DNA of 64,000 nucleotides. It comes from Cavenderia fasciculata. Its lineage: Eukaryota; Evosea; Eumycetozoa; Acytosteliales; Cavenderiaceae. Made by a program: the position numbers and the translations under genes. The notes under the pieces are model-generated. The model had not been told where the DNA came from. It ran no database searches and worked only from the letters and a program-made list of their open reading frames with translations. Shown here piece by piece: positions 36,401 through 49,104 of the stretch (position 1 is the stretch's first letter; every line of letters begins with the position of its first letter). The stretch lies in contig NW_004457624.1 of assembly GCF_000203815.1 (NCBI RefSeq), positions 2,046,001 through 2,110,000 of the forward strand, read 5' to 3'.

Positions 36401-39032
36401 ATTTTTAAAACAAAAAAATATTTCAAAATTGATGAACTCAACAATACTTTCCAATTAATTAACTAACCATTTTAGCAATTATGTATGTGAGTGTGTGAGT
36501 GTTTGTTTACACATGTATGTATAAAATAAGTGATGATGATATTCTGTCGCCTGTCTCTTCGTTCGTTGTCATTACTTGTCATTGTCATGTACATCGATAT
36601 TTTCAAATCTTTTATGAAAATGTTTGTTTGTTTGTTCATTTGTTTCAACACCACCTAAAAACAACAAAACTTTTGTGTTTTGGAAAAAAAACAATTTAAT
36701 ATCTAGAGGAGGAAATTGGATTGGTTAGAATTCGTTGACATCCCACAAACCACAAAAAACCAATACACACCCAATTATTTATTATTATTATTTTGAATAT
36801 TATTAGTGGATCGACGTCAAACAAACGATGGGAATGGAGAAACCAAATGGCAGAAAGTAAAAAGTATTGTTATCAAAATTAAAAAAGATTGATGATGGTT
36901 CTAATAATATCAGAAAAACTCTTTAATCAATGATCAAACACGTGTGATTTGATTCAAAGGAAAAGGATTTCACTCCTCATCCTATTTTCGTGCATCGATG
37001 ACAATAATAATAATATTATTATTTTGAATGGAAAAATGTAATTAATTGATGATGGATTACCCTCCCTCATCATCAAAAAAACACAATCGTACTTTTTGAT
37101 GACCTGTTGGAGGTGGGGTTGGATAGAGGAAGAAGAAGAAGAAGAAGAAATGAGTATAAATATACATGATTAGAAATACGTTGATTATTTGATTTAAAAT
37201 GGTTTGGTGATTGATTGATGATGGATGGATGGATGGAACTACTGCATGGGTTGTGTGATGTGGAGATATTCTCTCTCTCTCCTCTCTTTGTCAAAAAGTT
37301 GGATTATTGATCCAATGACAATCTTTGCCAAATTAATTAAAAGAGTTGGCTGGCTGGCTGGCTGACAGCTGAAGTTCATAAACTAAACAGAGAGAGAAGA
37401 GATAGGAAAATGATACCCCGTGTTTGATGGGTAGGGTTTGGGTTAGAGTTACGATATTGGGGATGGTGAGGAGAGTCGCGACAAGAGAGGGATAGGGGGG
37501 TGGATCAAGGTTGACAACATCAGAAAACGGGGGGTGAGGGGGACAATTGAAACACACACACAAATATATCTCACACAGGCTGACCTGATTGATGCTGTTT
37601 GATTGTTGATTATTATTATTATTATCACCATCCCTACCACTCACTCACTAGTACTCTACTCTACCACCCAGACAAACAAACAAATAAACAAATAGACAAA
37701 CAGTGCTTTTAGTTTTTAGGATTATTTGTGTTGTTGTTGGTTGTTGTTGGTTGCTTCTTCATCATCATCATCATCATCATCACGAGCAAGCAAGCATTTC
37801 CTTGCTTCCTATGCTTGCTTTTTCTTTCTTTCTTTCTCTCTCTCCTCTTTAAACTGTTTGATACTATTCTTACAGTAAGAAGAAGAATCAATCAGTAGCA
37901 GCAACAGCAGCAGCAGCAGCAACAGCAGCAGTAGTAGTAAGAAGAAGACAGTAGCAGTCAAGCAAGCAGTACTGTTCTGTTATACTATATATATACTGTT
38001 CCTGTAGTATAGTATTATATATATATATTTATATTTATTAGACGACCATCATCAGAGAGAGTAATGATTTACCGCCGAGTTGGTTGAATTTGAAGACAAG
38101 CACATCTCCATCTCCAAAGAGAATAATTCAAATAGACAAAAGACAACAACACGCAACATCATCCAATCAGTTAGTCAGTCAGTCATTAGTAATAATGTAA
38201 GAAAGGAATATAAAGGAAGAGAGAAAGAGTTTTGGAAAATAGAATACATTTATTGCTTGAAATAATAATAATAATAATTTAATATTATTATTATTATTTA
38301 ATATTATTCATTTTATATATAAATAGTAAAAAGAAAATAGGGTCATACACATTCAACACCAATCTATTACGTCTATCTATCTATCTAGAGTTAATTTGAG
38401 ATAAACAAATATCTTTATTTTCTATCTAAAAAAAACCATATTTTATTGTTGCTCTTCATTGTATAGAATCAAAAAATTAACCGCCCTATCATATCCTTCC
38501 TACCTTTTTTGTTTCCTTCCCCTATTATTTCCAGAGTTTTATATATTTATATATACCATTGAAATTTCATTCCCTCCCCGATCCTTTCCCCCATAAATGT
38601 TGATCACATATTTATTATTATTTATTGCTATACTCATTATATAATATCTTCTCCTCTCCTCTCTTTTCTTATTCTCTTCTCTTCTCTTCTCTCTTTTAAT
38701 AATAATAATATAATTATTTTAAACATTACTTAATTTACTTACATATTTCTCCTCTCTCTCTCTCTCTCTCTAGAATTCAAATGAAATAATCATTCCATTC
38801 CACTTTATAATTTAATTTATATAACAAACCAAAATTTATTTATACATATATTCATATACATATTTATCCAAACCAAATCCCCCATCACCATATACTTTAT
38901 TGATTTAAATTTAATCAATTCCCCAAAACCATCTTTCTTTTTTTTGTAAAAAAAAAACAACAAACCATTTCCATTTCTTCCATACCTTCAATTACTTCCA
39001 TCTTTCTTTCTTTTTTTTTTTTTTAAAAAAAA
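36401..39032. promoter_or_regulatory. 2.6 kb divergent spacer between the START-like and methyltransferase-fold genes
   Basis: No supported gene. It contains TG repeats (36480-36510), GAAGAA (37129-37149), GATGGATGGATGG (37216-37235), TCATCATCAT (37757-37782), AGCAGC repeats (37893-37930) and AATAAT runs. The last ~400 bases (38640-39020) are strongly pyrimidine-rich on the plus strand and end in a poly-T/poly-A switch directly before the ATG, a common dictyostelid start arrangement. A TCTCTCTAG at 38765-38773 could be a leader intron acceptor. Confidence 0.45.
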
Positions 39033-40622
39033 ATGACAATGTTTAATGAATCACAAACCATATTTTCATCTCTATTGGCATCTAGTTTGTTGGTTGGTAT
39101 GCCAAGTGCACTGATTGTATGTATATTTTTTCTATTGTACGTTAGGGTGCTCAAGAGAAAGATGTCACCCAAAGACAATCTTCCACCCATCATTTCGTCG
39201 TACATTGTACAGTGTCTCTACTCTATCACAAGTTATTGGGACAAAATCATTCCTCAGGCCAAGTATTATAGATTCTACCACGACTTTATAGTGTTTCAAT
39301 GTTTATCTGTAATTTTTTCCATAAAGTTGATCGAGTTTCTCAAGATGGGCGACCGTTCGTCCAAAGAGCTCGCCAACCTCACAAAAACCAACGAGCGGAA
39401 CCTGAGCAGGCTCCTCTACCGCCTGACCAACGAAGGCTACCTGATATACAACGAAAAGGATGGACGTTACTCGATCAACAAACAGACACTGACACTCTTT
39501 GAACAACGACATTTTATGGGGATGACCTATGAACGTCCATACCAAAATATTAATCATCAGCAGCAGCAACAGCAGCAACAACAACAACCACAACGCAATA
39601 ATATAATAACATCACCGATGGGTAGCGGTGTTGGACAAGGAGCAGATTGTAATAATTTGGCAGTTAGAGATGGAGCAGATATTATCAACCCGTCATCACC
39701 CAATCTTGTTGGACAATCACCATTTCAGCAACAACAACCAGCACCATCAGTTTTAAATGGGACATGGTCAGATGAACGCGATGTCTATCTCAAACGACTA
39801 TTTGAAGCGGCAATGAAACAAAAGAACGAACTCAACAAGCTGCATCAAGATATTGCCAACTGCTTTAATTTTTCTCGATTTAAACATCTCTGCGACCTCG
39901 GTGGTGGTTTTGGGTATCTCGGTTTCCAGATTCTTCGACGTCACCCGCAGTGTGAAATCATCGTCCTCGAAACAGAAGAAGCCGTCAAACACGGCATGGA
40001 AATCTCTTCAAACGACCCACAGAAAAAGATTCTTCTCGATGACAACAAAATCAACTTTAAGATTGGCGATATTTTCCAACCAAGAACCGTTCCCATTGTC
40101 AGTGGTTACATTTTAATGCAAATATTATGTATATGGAATGACGACGATTGTCGACGTATCTTGTCGTCAGTGGCAACAATCATGAGGAAAGAAAAGAATC
40201 AATCTGGATCATCTCCATCTTTGATCATTATCGATTATATTTCCCAAGATCAAAATAATTTAGATTTCAACAACAATAATAATAATAATAGTAGTAATAA
40301 TAATAATAGAAACAACTCGAGTAATAATAGTAATGAATGTAAAAAAAATGGTCAAAATGCAGGTAGTGCAAATGAAAATAGTAATGGTTTATCTTCTTGT
40401 CAACAACAGCAGCAACAACAGGTAATAAACAAAACAACATCTATGGATATAGTTATGATTGGAATAGTTGGATGTGATCAAAGAAATCAGGCGCAATGGG
40501 ATACACTATTTAGAGAAAGTGGATTATCCATTCAACAATGTAACAAGGTTCCACATCAAATCACTGAATATTCATCTTCAACCACCGAGAATCTTTTTTT
40601 AATGGAATTGGTTGTAATTTAA
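39033..40622 (+). CDS. Membrane-anchored O-methyltransferase-fold protein with altered catalytic site
   Basis: Single exon, 529 residues. Residues ~10-40 contain a membrane helix (SALIVCIFFLLYVRVLKRK). Residues ~75-165 form the winged-helix dimerisation domain of O-methyltransferase family 2 (SIKLIEFLKMGDRSSKELAN, ERNLSRLLYRLTNEGYLIY). A Gln-rich insertion (~174-190) and a variable linker follow. The SAM-binding domain begins with HLCDLGGGFGYLGFQILRR (~283) and IIVLETEEAV; an Asn/Ser/Gln insertion of ~50 residues (~410-465) interrupts it. In active members the motif after the fourth strand has a catalytic His (LHDW); here the matching stretch is QILCIWNDDDC, with Cys366 in its place. Dictyostelids use relatives such as DmtA to methylate polyketide signals. 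This protein may be inactive as a methyltransferase or use another mechanism. Confidence 0.82.
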   Translation: MTMFNESQTIFSSLLASSLLVGMPSALIVCIFFLLYVRVLKRKMSPKDNLPPIISSYIVQCLYSITSYWDKIIPQAKYYRFYHDFIVFQCLSVIFSIKLIEFLKMGDRSSKELANLTKTNERNLSRLLYRLTNEGYLIYNEKDGRYSINKQTLTLFEQRHFMGMTYERPYQNINHQQQQQQQQQQPQRNNIITSPMGSGVGQGADCNNLAVRDGADIINPSSPNLVGQSPFQQQQPAPSVLNGTWSDERDVYLKRLFEAAMKQKNELNKLHQDIANCFNFSRFKHLCDLGGGFGYLGFQILRRHPQCEIIVLETEEAVKHGMEISSNDPQKKILLDDNKINFKIGDIFQPRTVPIVSGYILMQILCIWNDDDCRRILSSVATIMRKEKNQSGSSPSLIIIDYISQDQNNLDFNNNNNNNSSNNNNRNNSSNNSNECKKNGQNAGSANENSNGLSSCQQQQQQQVINKTTSMDIVMIGIVGCDQRNQAQWDTLFRESGLSIQQCNKVPHQITEYSSSTTENLFLMELVVI

Positions 40623-41249
40623 CTTATAAAATCAAAATACAATAAAAACTTTTAAAAGATCAAGATGATTTTAAATAAATAATAATAAATTATTTTTTCT
40701 TGGATCATCGAAAATAAAAAACTTAAGAGTTTTATATTTGTAATTGATTGTTGTTTTTAGTATTACTATTTCTTTTATTTTCTTTTGTTGTTTGTTGTCT
40801 CTTGATAATTTAAATAAATAGTAATCTTTTGAATTTATTATCTATTCTTTTGTTTTTTCGGTTTAATGATGAGGTTTGGTTTGGTTTGAAATTGTTGGCG
40901 CCCGTCTTGTTTCGTTTTGGTTTCCAATTAATTATTATTATTATTATTATTAATTATTATTATTAATTATTATTATTATTATGTCGATGTTGTTTGAAAA
41001 ATAAATAAGTATGGTATGGTTTGTTTGTGCAAAGGAAAAGAAAAAAAAAAAAAAAAAAAGAGGAATGAACCTTTTTTTTTTTTTTTGATTGTTGTAAGAG
41101 TTATTAACTATTATTGTTGTTATTATTATTAATTACCCTCTTTTTTTTTTTCTTATTATTTCTTATTCTTTTTGTTGTTCTTGTTTCTTGTGAATTTTCT
41201 TTTTTTTTATGTTGTTGTTGTTGTTGATTATTTTTTCTTCTTCTTCTTC
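40623..41249. other. Convergent spacer rich in A and T runs
   Basis: A/T-rich 3' flanks of two converging genes, with ATT repeats (40930-40980), long A and T homopolymers at 41040-41085 and GTTGTT/CTTCTT repeats up to the stop of the LRR gene. No gene is seen. Confidence 0.6.
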
Positions 41250-43113
41250 TTATAAGATTATACGACAAATTATACCATTTAATCGATGAACATAAAGTAC
41301 GTTTACAGTAGTTGTTGAATTTGGTGGATGGAAATATTGGTCTAAAACGCAAACACAGTTGGACGAGATTGATTCCTTGAGGGATTGTATGGCCTGAGCA
41401 GTGATGTTGTTGTGGTTCATATGTACAGTGGTGAGAGATTGGTTATACCAGAGGGCCTCGCCGAGGAGTCGAATGTGGTCGCTCGAGATGCCGTTGGCCG
41501 AGAGATTGATTTCCTGGAGCGTTTGGTTGCCCTTAAAGGCCTCGCAGAGATAACGGAATCCTTCGTCGCCAATTTCGTTGCCACGTAGTTCGATGTTTGT
41601 GATGGTGTCGTTGTATTTCAGTGTCTCTGAGAGCATGCGTGCACCCTGTGGTCCAAAGGCGTTGGTACAGACCGACAGCGTGCGCAAGCCGCGGTTGCCG
41701 CAGATGGCCTCGCAAAAGAAGATGGCGCCCTGCGCACCCATCTGCGGGTTGATCGAAATGTCAAAGTGTGTAAGGGTGGTGTTTTGGCGGATGGCCTGTC
41801 CGATGGCCTGCGCACCCGTTGCACCAATATTGTTAAAGGCAAGCGACAAAAAGGTGAGCTTCTTGTTGGAGGCCAGGATCTCGGCAATGTTGGCCGTGCC
41901 CTTGTCGCCAATGTCGTTGCCGCACAGGTCGAGGTACGTCAACGACGGGCTGTGCTGCACCGCGAGCGTCACGGCCTTCATTCCCTTGTATCCAAACTCG
42001 TTTCGCGACAAGTCGAGCGACTGCACGCTCGTGCTCAGCTGGATGCCCTCGGCAATATGCTTGACGCCGTCGTTGGACAGCTTGGTGTCGCAAAAGTTGA
42101 GTGTTGCCAGCTGCGGATGCTTCTTGATCGCCTCGCTGATGATCTTGCAGTTCTTGTCGCCCAGGTCGTTCTTGGAGTAGTCGACGTCGGTCAATCCGAC
42201 GTTCTTGGCAATCGCCTCGCTGATGAGATCGATGCCCTTGACGCCAAACCTGTTTTTCGACAGGCTCAGCATCTTGAGCGTCTTGTTGGCCTGGATTGCT
42301 TGTGCCAGCGCCTTGCTGCCCTTGAGTCCGATGCAGTTTTGCGACAGGTCCAAGCTCGTCAGTGACGTGTTGACCATCAACGCCTTGCTAATCTCCTCGG
42401 CACCCTCGTTACCGATGCTGTTGAACGACAGGTTGAGTGCCGTCAGTGTCGAGTTGTCGACCAGGCTCGTGCCAATAATGTGTGCCGCCTTGTTGCCAAT
42501 TCCGTTCTGTGGCAGGTCAAACGTGGTGATGCCCTTGTTGTTGCCAAGGATCAGTTTGATGTAGGGAATGGCGTCGTAGAGTATAGGCGTCACCAACTTT
42601 AATTGCAGTGTGCGCAGATTGGGATAAGTGTTGTGTGAGAAGTTGTAAAAGAGGTTGGTTATTTTCTTGTCGGCTGGCAGGTGATAGACATAGTTGACGA
42701 TGCGGTCGACCGACAGTTTCCTCCACGTCTGGCAAACTGCCGAAATATTGCTATATACAGGTGATGCGGGCTCGTCTTTATGTGCCCGACCGAGGATACG
42801 TGACATGATCGAGCTGTCAATGTCGGTTATATAGGGCCATCTCGTACCCGGCACCCACAAACACTCGGGTATCAAATCACTGGGTGACGGTGTCACCGCG
42901 GCACTGCTCCCAGCAGCCGCCGTTGTGCTTGTAGTTGATGTAGTAGGAGGTGACGCATTCATATCGCCGCCACCACCTCCTCCTCCTACAATCGAGTGTT
43001 GTGGTTGAGGTGGAATCTCATACGAAGAGGATGAAAGATTTTCAAGTTTCATGTCGATCTGGTTGTTGTTGTTGTTGTTGGAAGAGGATGAAGGTGATTG
43101 AGTTGTGGTATTG

Positions 43114-43157
<44 letters not shown>

Positions 43158-43511
43158 TGACTGCTGAGGTGATTTGGATTGTAATTCAATGTGAAGTTGG
43201 TGGTGGCGGTGGTGGTGTCCGAGCCCAACTTGGTCGGGCTCTTGCTTGATTTTGTCTATCAGCGGGTCATATGATGGGACGTGGGGGTAGGAGGACTGTA
43301 CGTTCTGGTTCGAGTCGGACAACACTGCGTCCAATCCTCCCTCTTTCTTGATCTCGTGGTGATGACTGAGCCCGTTTCCGCCAAGCTCGTCACCCTCTGT
43401 TGCCCCTTGCATATAACTATAGTATGATTGGTTGTCCACGTTGTTCATTTCTCGTTGTTCCTGTTGCTGCTGCTCTTGTTGCTGTTGTTGTTGTTGAGAA
43501 TTTACATTCAT
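41250..43511 (-). CDS. Leucine-rich repeat protein of the ribonuclease-inhibitor type
   Basis: Single exon, 753 residues. Residues 1-200 are low-complexity: poly-Gln, poly-Ser (~20), poly-Asn and poly-Gly runs. Residues ~215-310 form a non-repeat domain (LIPECLWVPGTRWPYITDID, AVCQTWRKLSVDRIVNYVY) somewhat like an F-box or cap. From ~330 to ~720 there are about 13 RI-type repeats of 28 residues with the consensus LxxLdLsxNxiGxxGaxxIaxAL, for example TLTALNLSFNSIGNEGAEEI and SLTSLDLSQNCIGLKGSKAL. Such proteins act as binding scaffolds; NLR-type relatives carry a NACHT domain, but no NTPase is present here. The repeat part is strikingly G/C-rich at third positions, unlike its neighbours, and creates long antisense open frames. 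5.6 kb without a gene lie upstream. Confidence 0.88.
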
Positions 43512-46500
43512 AGGTTAAACGATCGTATAACAATGTATAGAGCAAATAAAGTAATTAAGATTAAAAAATAAAATCGATTGGTTGGTAGGTAGGTTGGGGT
43601 TGGGTGAGAATGAGAGTTAGAGTAAAAGGTAATTTAAATATTGAATTAATATAAAATTTGGTGGGGGTATGAATTAATATATGAATCAAAAAGTCTATAA
43701 TAAGAGTTTTCTTCTTTCTTCTGACGTCGACGATTTCTTTCTTCTGCTGATAAACAACAACACTCCCAAAAACAAACAGCAAAAACAAATTTGTTTGGTT
43801 TTTAATTTATAAAAATGGTGAAGTTGAGTATATAATAATAAAAAAAAAAAAGTTTTTAGAAAAAGAAAATAAAATATAAAATAAAATTATTGTTGGGGGG
43901 AGGGCAAAGGCGGAGTGGAGAGGATGATTGACGTTAACTCCTCCCTCCTCTTTAATTACTATTGTATTATTTGCTGCTTGCTATTACTACTACTACTACT
44001 ACTACTACTACTAATACTAATACTATTGAAAAAGCAATGGGGGAATGAATCAAATCATATAAAGATCAAATTGATACCCAGATTGCCGATATGCTGGTTG
44101 GTAGTTTCAAACTTGAAAATCGTATTCTCTTAAAACTATAGGGAGTGTGAAGTTGAGCGAGTTGGTTGTGGTTGTGGTTGTGGTTGGGTTGGTTGGTTGA
44201 TTGCTTGTGGTTAATTAATTAAAAAAAAAAAAAAGAGTAAAATGAGACAGACTAAACAAGATAGATCTAACTCGACTGAAAAAAAAAAGATAGATAGATA
44301 AATAGATAGAGAGAGATATTGTGTGGGTGTTACAAAAATAAAATGGAACTATTAACTAAAAAAGTAATAAAAATAAGGTCCTATTCCTTTCCTCCTCCAA
44401 GTCTGCTGTGCACGCACTTGCTAAAAAAATTAAAGAAAAAATTTCGATGGATTGCATGCCCCCATTCATTTTAGAGATAGCTCCTCCCTTTTGCAATTTG
44501 ATTTCGGATGAGGTCAAGGTTAGGAGGAAGGAAAAGACCCTTCTTTTGGGCATCACTTATACTGGATGAAGATGATGATGATGAGGATGGTTGTTCGCAT
44601 TCGTTCGACAAAAGATAGATAGAGACTCTTTAGATTTGTTTTGTTTGTTTGTTTGTTTTGTTTGTTTGTTTGTTTAGTTTGTTTCATTTCATACAACTTA
44701 CATGATGATGGTGATAGTTCATGAATATTTATAAAGGAAGATGGCGACACAATGGGTTGAGGTAATAATATAATATAATATAATATTTACGACCCCTTCC
44801 TGATGCTAATGCCTAATAATAATAATAATAACTCTGACTCTGTGCTGTTACTGCTGTTGTTGATGGTTGCTACTAGTACTCTTCTGATTTGCGTCACTAG
44901 AGATGTATGATAATAAGATATATTTTGAATGAGGAAGGGAAGTACCCTGCTGTTAGCAATGCGATGATGATATTTTCAAAAGAGAGGGGACAGGAAGGGA
45001 GGGATAAAGATAAAGGGGAGTGAAGTTCTTATAATTAGTTGGGGGCTGCTCGTCTGATGTGGCCCCCTATTTTCAAATTGAAATTGAAAAAAAATATCTC
45101 TAAAATTAATTAATTTGAAAGATCCATAGGGCGCGCGAAAAGAGTGTTTTGGTTCTTCAAAAATGTAGAGATACAATGACAAGCTAACTTCAACTGAATT
45201 ATTTAATTATAATTTGTGTGATTGGCGATTGATATTTACGTTTCAAAATTTGATTTTCCGGGTGGGTATAATAATGATAATACACTCCCTCAAACTACTC
45301 TTAAAAGTATCCAGGACTGTAAAACTACTAACTAGTATGATTAAAATAAATAATTGGTGTAGGTGGTGAGGAGAGGGTGGGTTTGATGATAATGATGATC
45401 ACTGCCACTGCTCTTTTGGCTGTTGAATTACCAAAAAATCTACCGTTTGGATGTTTTGAGGGTTCGACCTACCTTACCTAATGCTGGCAATGGTTTTAAA
45501 ATAAATAATAAATAAATAAATAAATAAATAAATAATAATAAATATTGTTGGTTGGATTTGGTGATTGATTTGATTGGTGATTTGACTGATGATGATGATG
45601 ATGAATATTCTCTCTCTGATCAGGACTAAATTGAGAATAAAACTGTCAAAATTTTGAAATGGACAAGGAAATAAATAAATAAATTATAAATATTGATTGT
45701 TGGTGGTTTCCTTTCACTTTTGTCGTAAGTAGTAGACTAAATGATGGGTTGATTTATGATTGGTGATGGATGGATTGATTGATTACAACATCAAAAAAAT
45801 AATATCAATACCCAACAATAAATCAGTAAAGTCGGGACAAGTAGTGGTGAATGAAATTTGGTGGTAATGTTGATGATGATAATGATGAAAAAGAGGAGAG
45901 AGGATTGGTGAAACAAATTAATTAATTGAATCTATAAATAAGGAAAATAATTTGGATTAGAATGGATTTCAATCAGATATATTATTTTTTTTTTTGTTTT
46001 AGGATAATTTTCGGGTGTTTGTTGTTGTTGTTGTTGATGTTGTTGATGATGTATATCAAGTGTGATGGAAACAGAAAAAAAAAGAATGAATAAATGATGA
46101 ATGGGAACAATAGATAGTAGATAGGTATAGGCTGGTTGGTGTTGTATGTTGCTGGCTGATGCTGCTAATCCAAAAAAGTAGGCTGGAGAAGGAATAGATT
46201 GGTAAGATGATGGATTAGGGATACGTGTATTTTATGTGAATAAATGGATGGGAACGACTAGAGCTATTAATTAATCACTGTCAATATACTTTTTCCGAAG
46301 GTGGTGGTAGTTGTATTGGTGGTGTTGATGATTGATTTAATCAACCAAAGTTGGTTCTATTAGTAGAGATAAAGTGTAGAGAGATAATTTAGGTTGTCTA
46401 AATTATTGATTATCTATTTTGGAAATAGGTAGGTGTAGAGCTGTAATGGTGGTTGGTGTACTAGTATATATGGACGGAGAAAGATGTGGTTGGTTGGTTT

Positions 46501-49104
46501 ATATATATATATATATATTAATTAATTAATTTGGATCTCCTTAATAATCATTCCTTCCTTGCTTCGTTTTGAATGAACCTGTTGTTATAGCGCAAAACAA
46601 AAAACTAGCGAGCGGGAGAGAGAGGAGTGTAGAGTAGATTGTGAGGTGCGACAATTATCCAATTAATTAATTAATGCTGTTGAATGTATTTTTTGCTTCT
46701 GTCTGGAATTTGGGTGAAACATACCAACAACAACAATATGATGATGAAACTTGTTTGTTGTTTCAAAAAGTGATAAAATTGGAGTCTTTCCAATACAAAC
46801 AACAAACTTTGCTGCTTTGCTTCCAATTGGAAAAATTGCAATGCATTTACTTTCTACCCACCCCCACTCTACCACCTAGATTTATCATACCCACCTCTCT
46901 TTCTTCTTTTGATATGTGATGGTAGAGTATATATTTTAATCGACATCATCCCACCCATCCTACACCCAGAACAGGGTAGGTAGGTAGGTGGAACAAAAAA
47001 AATACCAAACACCCAAAAAAAAAAAAAAAAAAAAGTGGATGGCAACAATTGATTAATCAAGGAAGAAGGTGGAAATTGAGGGGGTAGGGTTTTATGATGT
47101 TGGCAATAGTAGTAGTGTTGGTAGAGTGGTGGCGGTGGTGGTGATGAGGGGTATTTTCGGGGTGATTGTAGTGATTGATTCTATTATCCATCCCCACTTG
47201 TTGTCTTGGTCATCACTCCTACATTTTTGACTGCTATCAACAATTTGTCAAGGGAACTTCTGCGCATATTTTTAAAATAACAAAGATCTTTACAGATTGC
47301 TGCTACAATATATTATAATGTCGGACTTTTTGTTCTCCCATTGGTATTCCATACTTTTTGTAATGGATAATGACTTTAAGGTTTCAAATTAATTAATGTA
47401 ATATGTATGTATTGTGTGTTGAGCAGAGAAGAGGAGAGAAAGAGATAATTATTATATCTTTGAGAATTGATATTGATTGGAAATGAAAAAACATTCCATT
47501 TTTAAACAAATAGATCCATCCACAAAAAAGATGTAGACACCATATGAATGAAATGTATACTTTACAATTAATCTAAGATTCTATTTCTTTTCTCTCTCTT
47601 ATTAATTTATTTGTTTAATTTATTTATATAAATAACTACTTTACTTTGACCAACCCTTGCTATTATTATTATTAATACTATCGATTGATTGATTGACTGT
47701 GTTCGTATCTGTTGTTGCTTGTGACACAATGTTATTGATTTTTTATTGGAATGATGATGAAAGAGGTAGGTTGAAAAGATGGGAAGATGGGTTGTTATTG
47801 ATCAATAGAGGAAACTCGGATGATGATCATGAGCGTGTGTGTGTGTGATTGATTAAAAGTGATGTCACAAGTACACAAACCAAACAAACAATTAATTTAT
47901 TAGACTTTTTTGTTGGTTGATTAAAAATAAAGTGGTATGATAGGAGGTAGTGGTGGTCGGTAGTAGTAGAAGTAGAAGTAGTAGTCACTACACTTTTATT
48001 AATTAATAAGCAGTAGTCGCAGCAACAGAGCAGAAGAAGAAGTGATGGAGAGAAGATTCCAACATCTATGATAGATGCTAAAGTATAATACTAGGGGTGC
48101 ACTCCACCCTCCCTCCCCAAATATGACATAAATCGATTCTTTGACCAACAAGCACCACTACTACTATAATAAATCTCAAAGTGGGTTAACCATTGTGCCA
48201 TAAATGGAGAAGCATACCAACCATGGTTCTGCCAGCTCTGCACCCCCCCTCTCCCGATAGTACTAGTCGTAGTAGAGAGTGGGCAGATTTATTATAGTGG
48301 GTGATGAGCAGATTGACACCCCCTCTGCACGATGGTTGGCATTGCAATATACTATTAGGCAATTAATTAATATTAAATAAAGGAATGAATGAATGAATGA
48401 ATAAAGGAAATCCCCACTCACCCATTCACCACAGTGGTGTTCCAAACCACAACCCGCCCGTTTTTGCCCACTATGATGGCGATGTGGTGATTAATCACTT
48501 TTGTTCATCCAAACCCCTCCCCCTATCAGTTGCCTTGAATGGGTCATTTATGCATACGCTGTAAAAGAAAGATACCCAGATTTGAAATATCCAAAGCAGG
48601 AATTGGATCTGCTGTCAATATTACTTGTTTTGGGAAAGAGCCCTTTGATCCATTGACATCGATTAATACAAACATATATGTCAATAAAGCAACAAACAAA
48701 CTTGTTGGCATGTTCGATTGTGTGAAGGGTTACAAATTAAATGAAATGGTGATAAAAGTGTGTCTTTTGGTTAATAAAAGGTGGTGGTAGTGTATGTTTC
48801 AGACGATAAGATGTGTGTTAAGGTTAGGGCTGTTCTCTTAATCATCTTGAGGATTAATCAATTGAAATGGTAAGTGTCGACACTTTCATTCTGTAGGAAC
48901 TAACCTCTACGAGATAAGATCCCTCTTTGGATCTTATCCACACAGAGAGATAGACAGGGAAATTATTCTGTGAATTCTGTGGATTCCAGATTATTTTGAT
49001 GAATATCTCGAAAAACCTTTTCTTTATCTTTATTTTGTACAATGGTTGGTTTGGAGAAAAAAAAAACAATTACTTATTATTATTATTATTATTATTATTA
49101 ATAT
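43512..49104. promoter_or_regulatory. 5.6 kb gene-poor region upstream of the LRR gene
   Basis: No supported coding gene. The plus strand is G/T-rich (GGTTGTGG repeats at 44161-44206, TTTGTTTG at 44638-44682, GATGATG at many places, TGGTGG near 47130), so the minus strand is C/A-rich in the direction of the LRR gene. An AT dinucleotide run lies at 46500-46519 and a poly-A run at 47017-47034. An imperfect foldback lies at 48152-48360. The frame at 48539-48790 has a CIRC motif but no family resemblance. The size suggests a long control region or untranslated transcript of the LRR gene. Confidence 0.45.

Noticed and set aside
37129-37930. Trinucleotide runs that could be read as homopolymer-rich exons
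   Set aside because: GAA, ATC and AGC repeats occur in all frames without flanking complex sequence; treated as simple repeats in a spacer.
41578-42365. Long antisense open frames (199-200 codons) opposite the LRR gene
   Set aside because: They mirror the G/C-rich repeat codons of the LRR gene, show no domain, and disappear outside the biased region.
45440-45500. GGGTTCGACC resembling a tRNA T-arm
   Set aside because: No matching acceptor, D-arm or anticodon arm upstream at tRNA spacing; the T-stem does not pair.
48539-48790. 83-codon frame with a CIRC motif
   Set aside because: One CxxC pair alone is weak; no second pair in zinc-finger spacing, and no family resemblance. A small orphan gene cannot be excluded.
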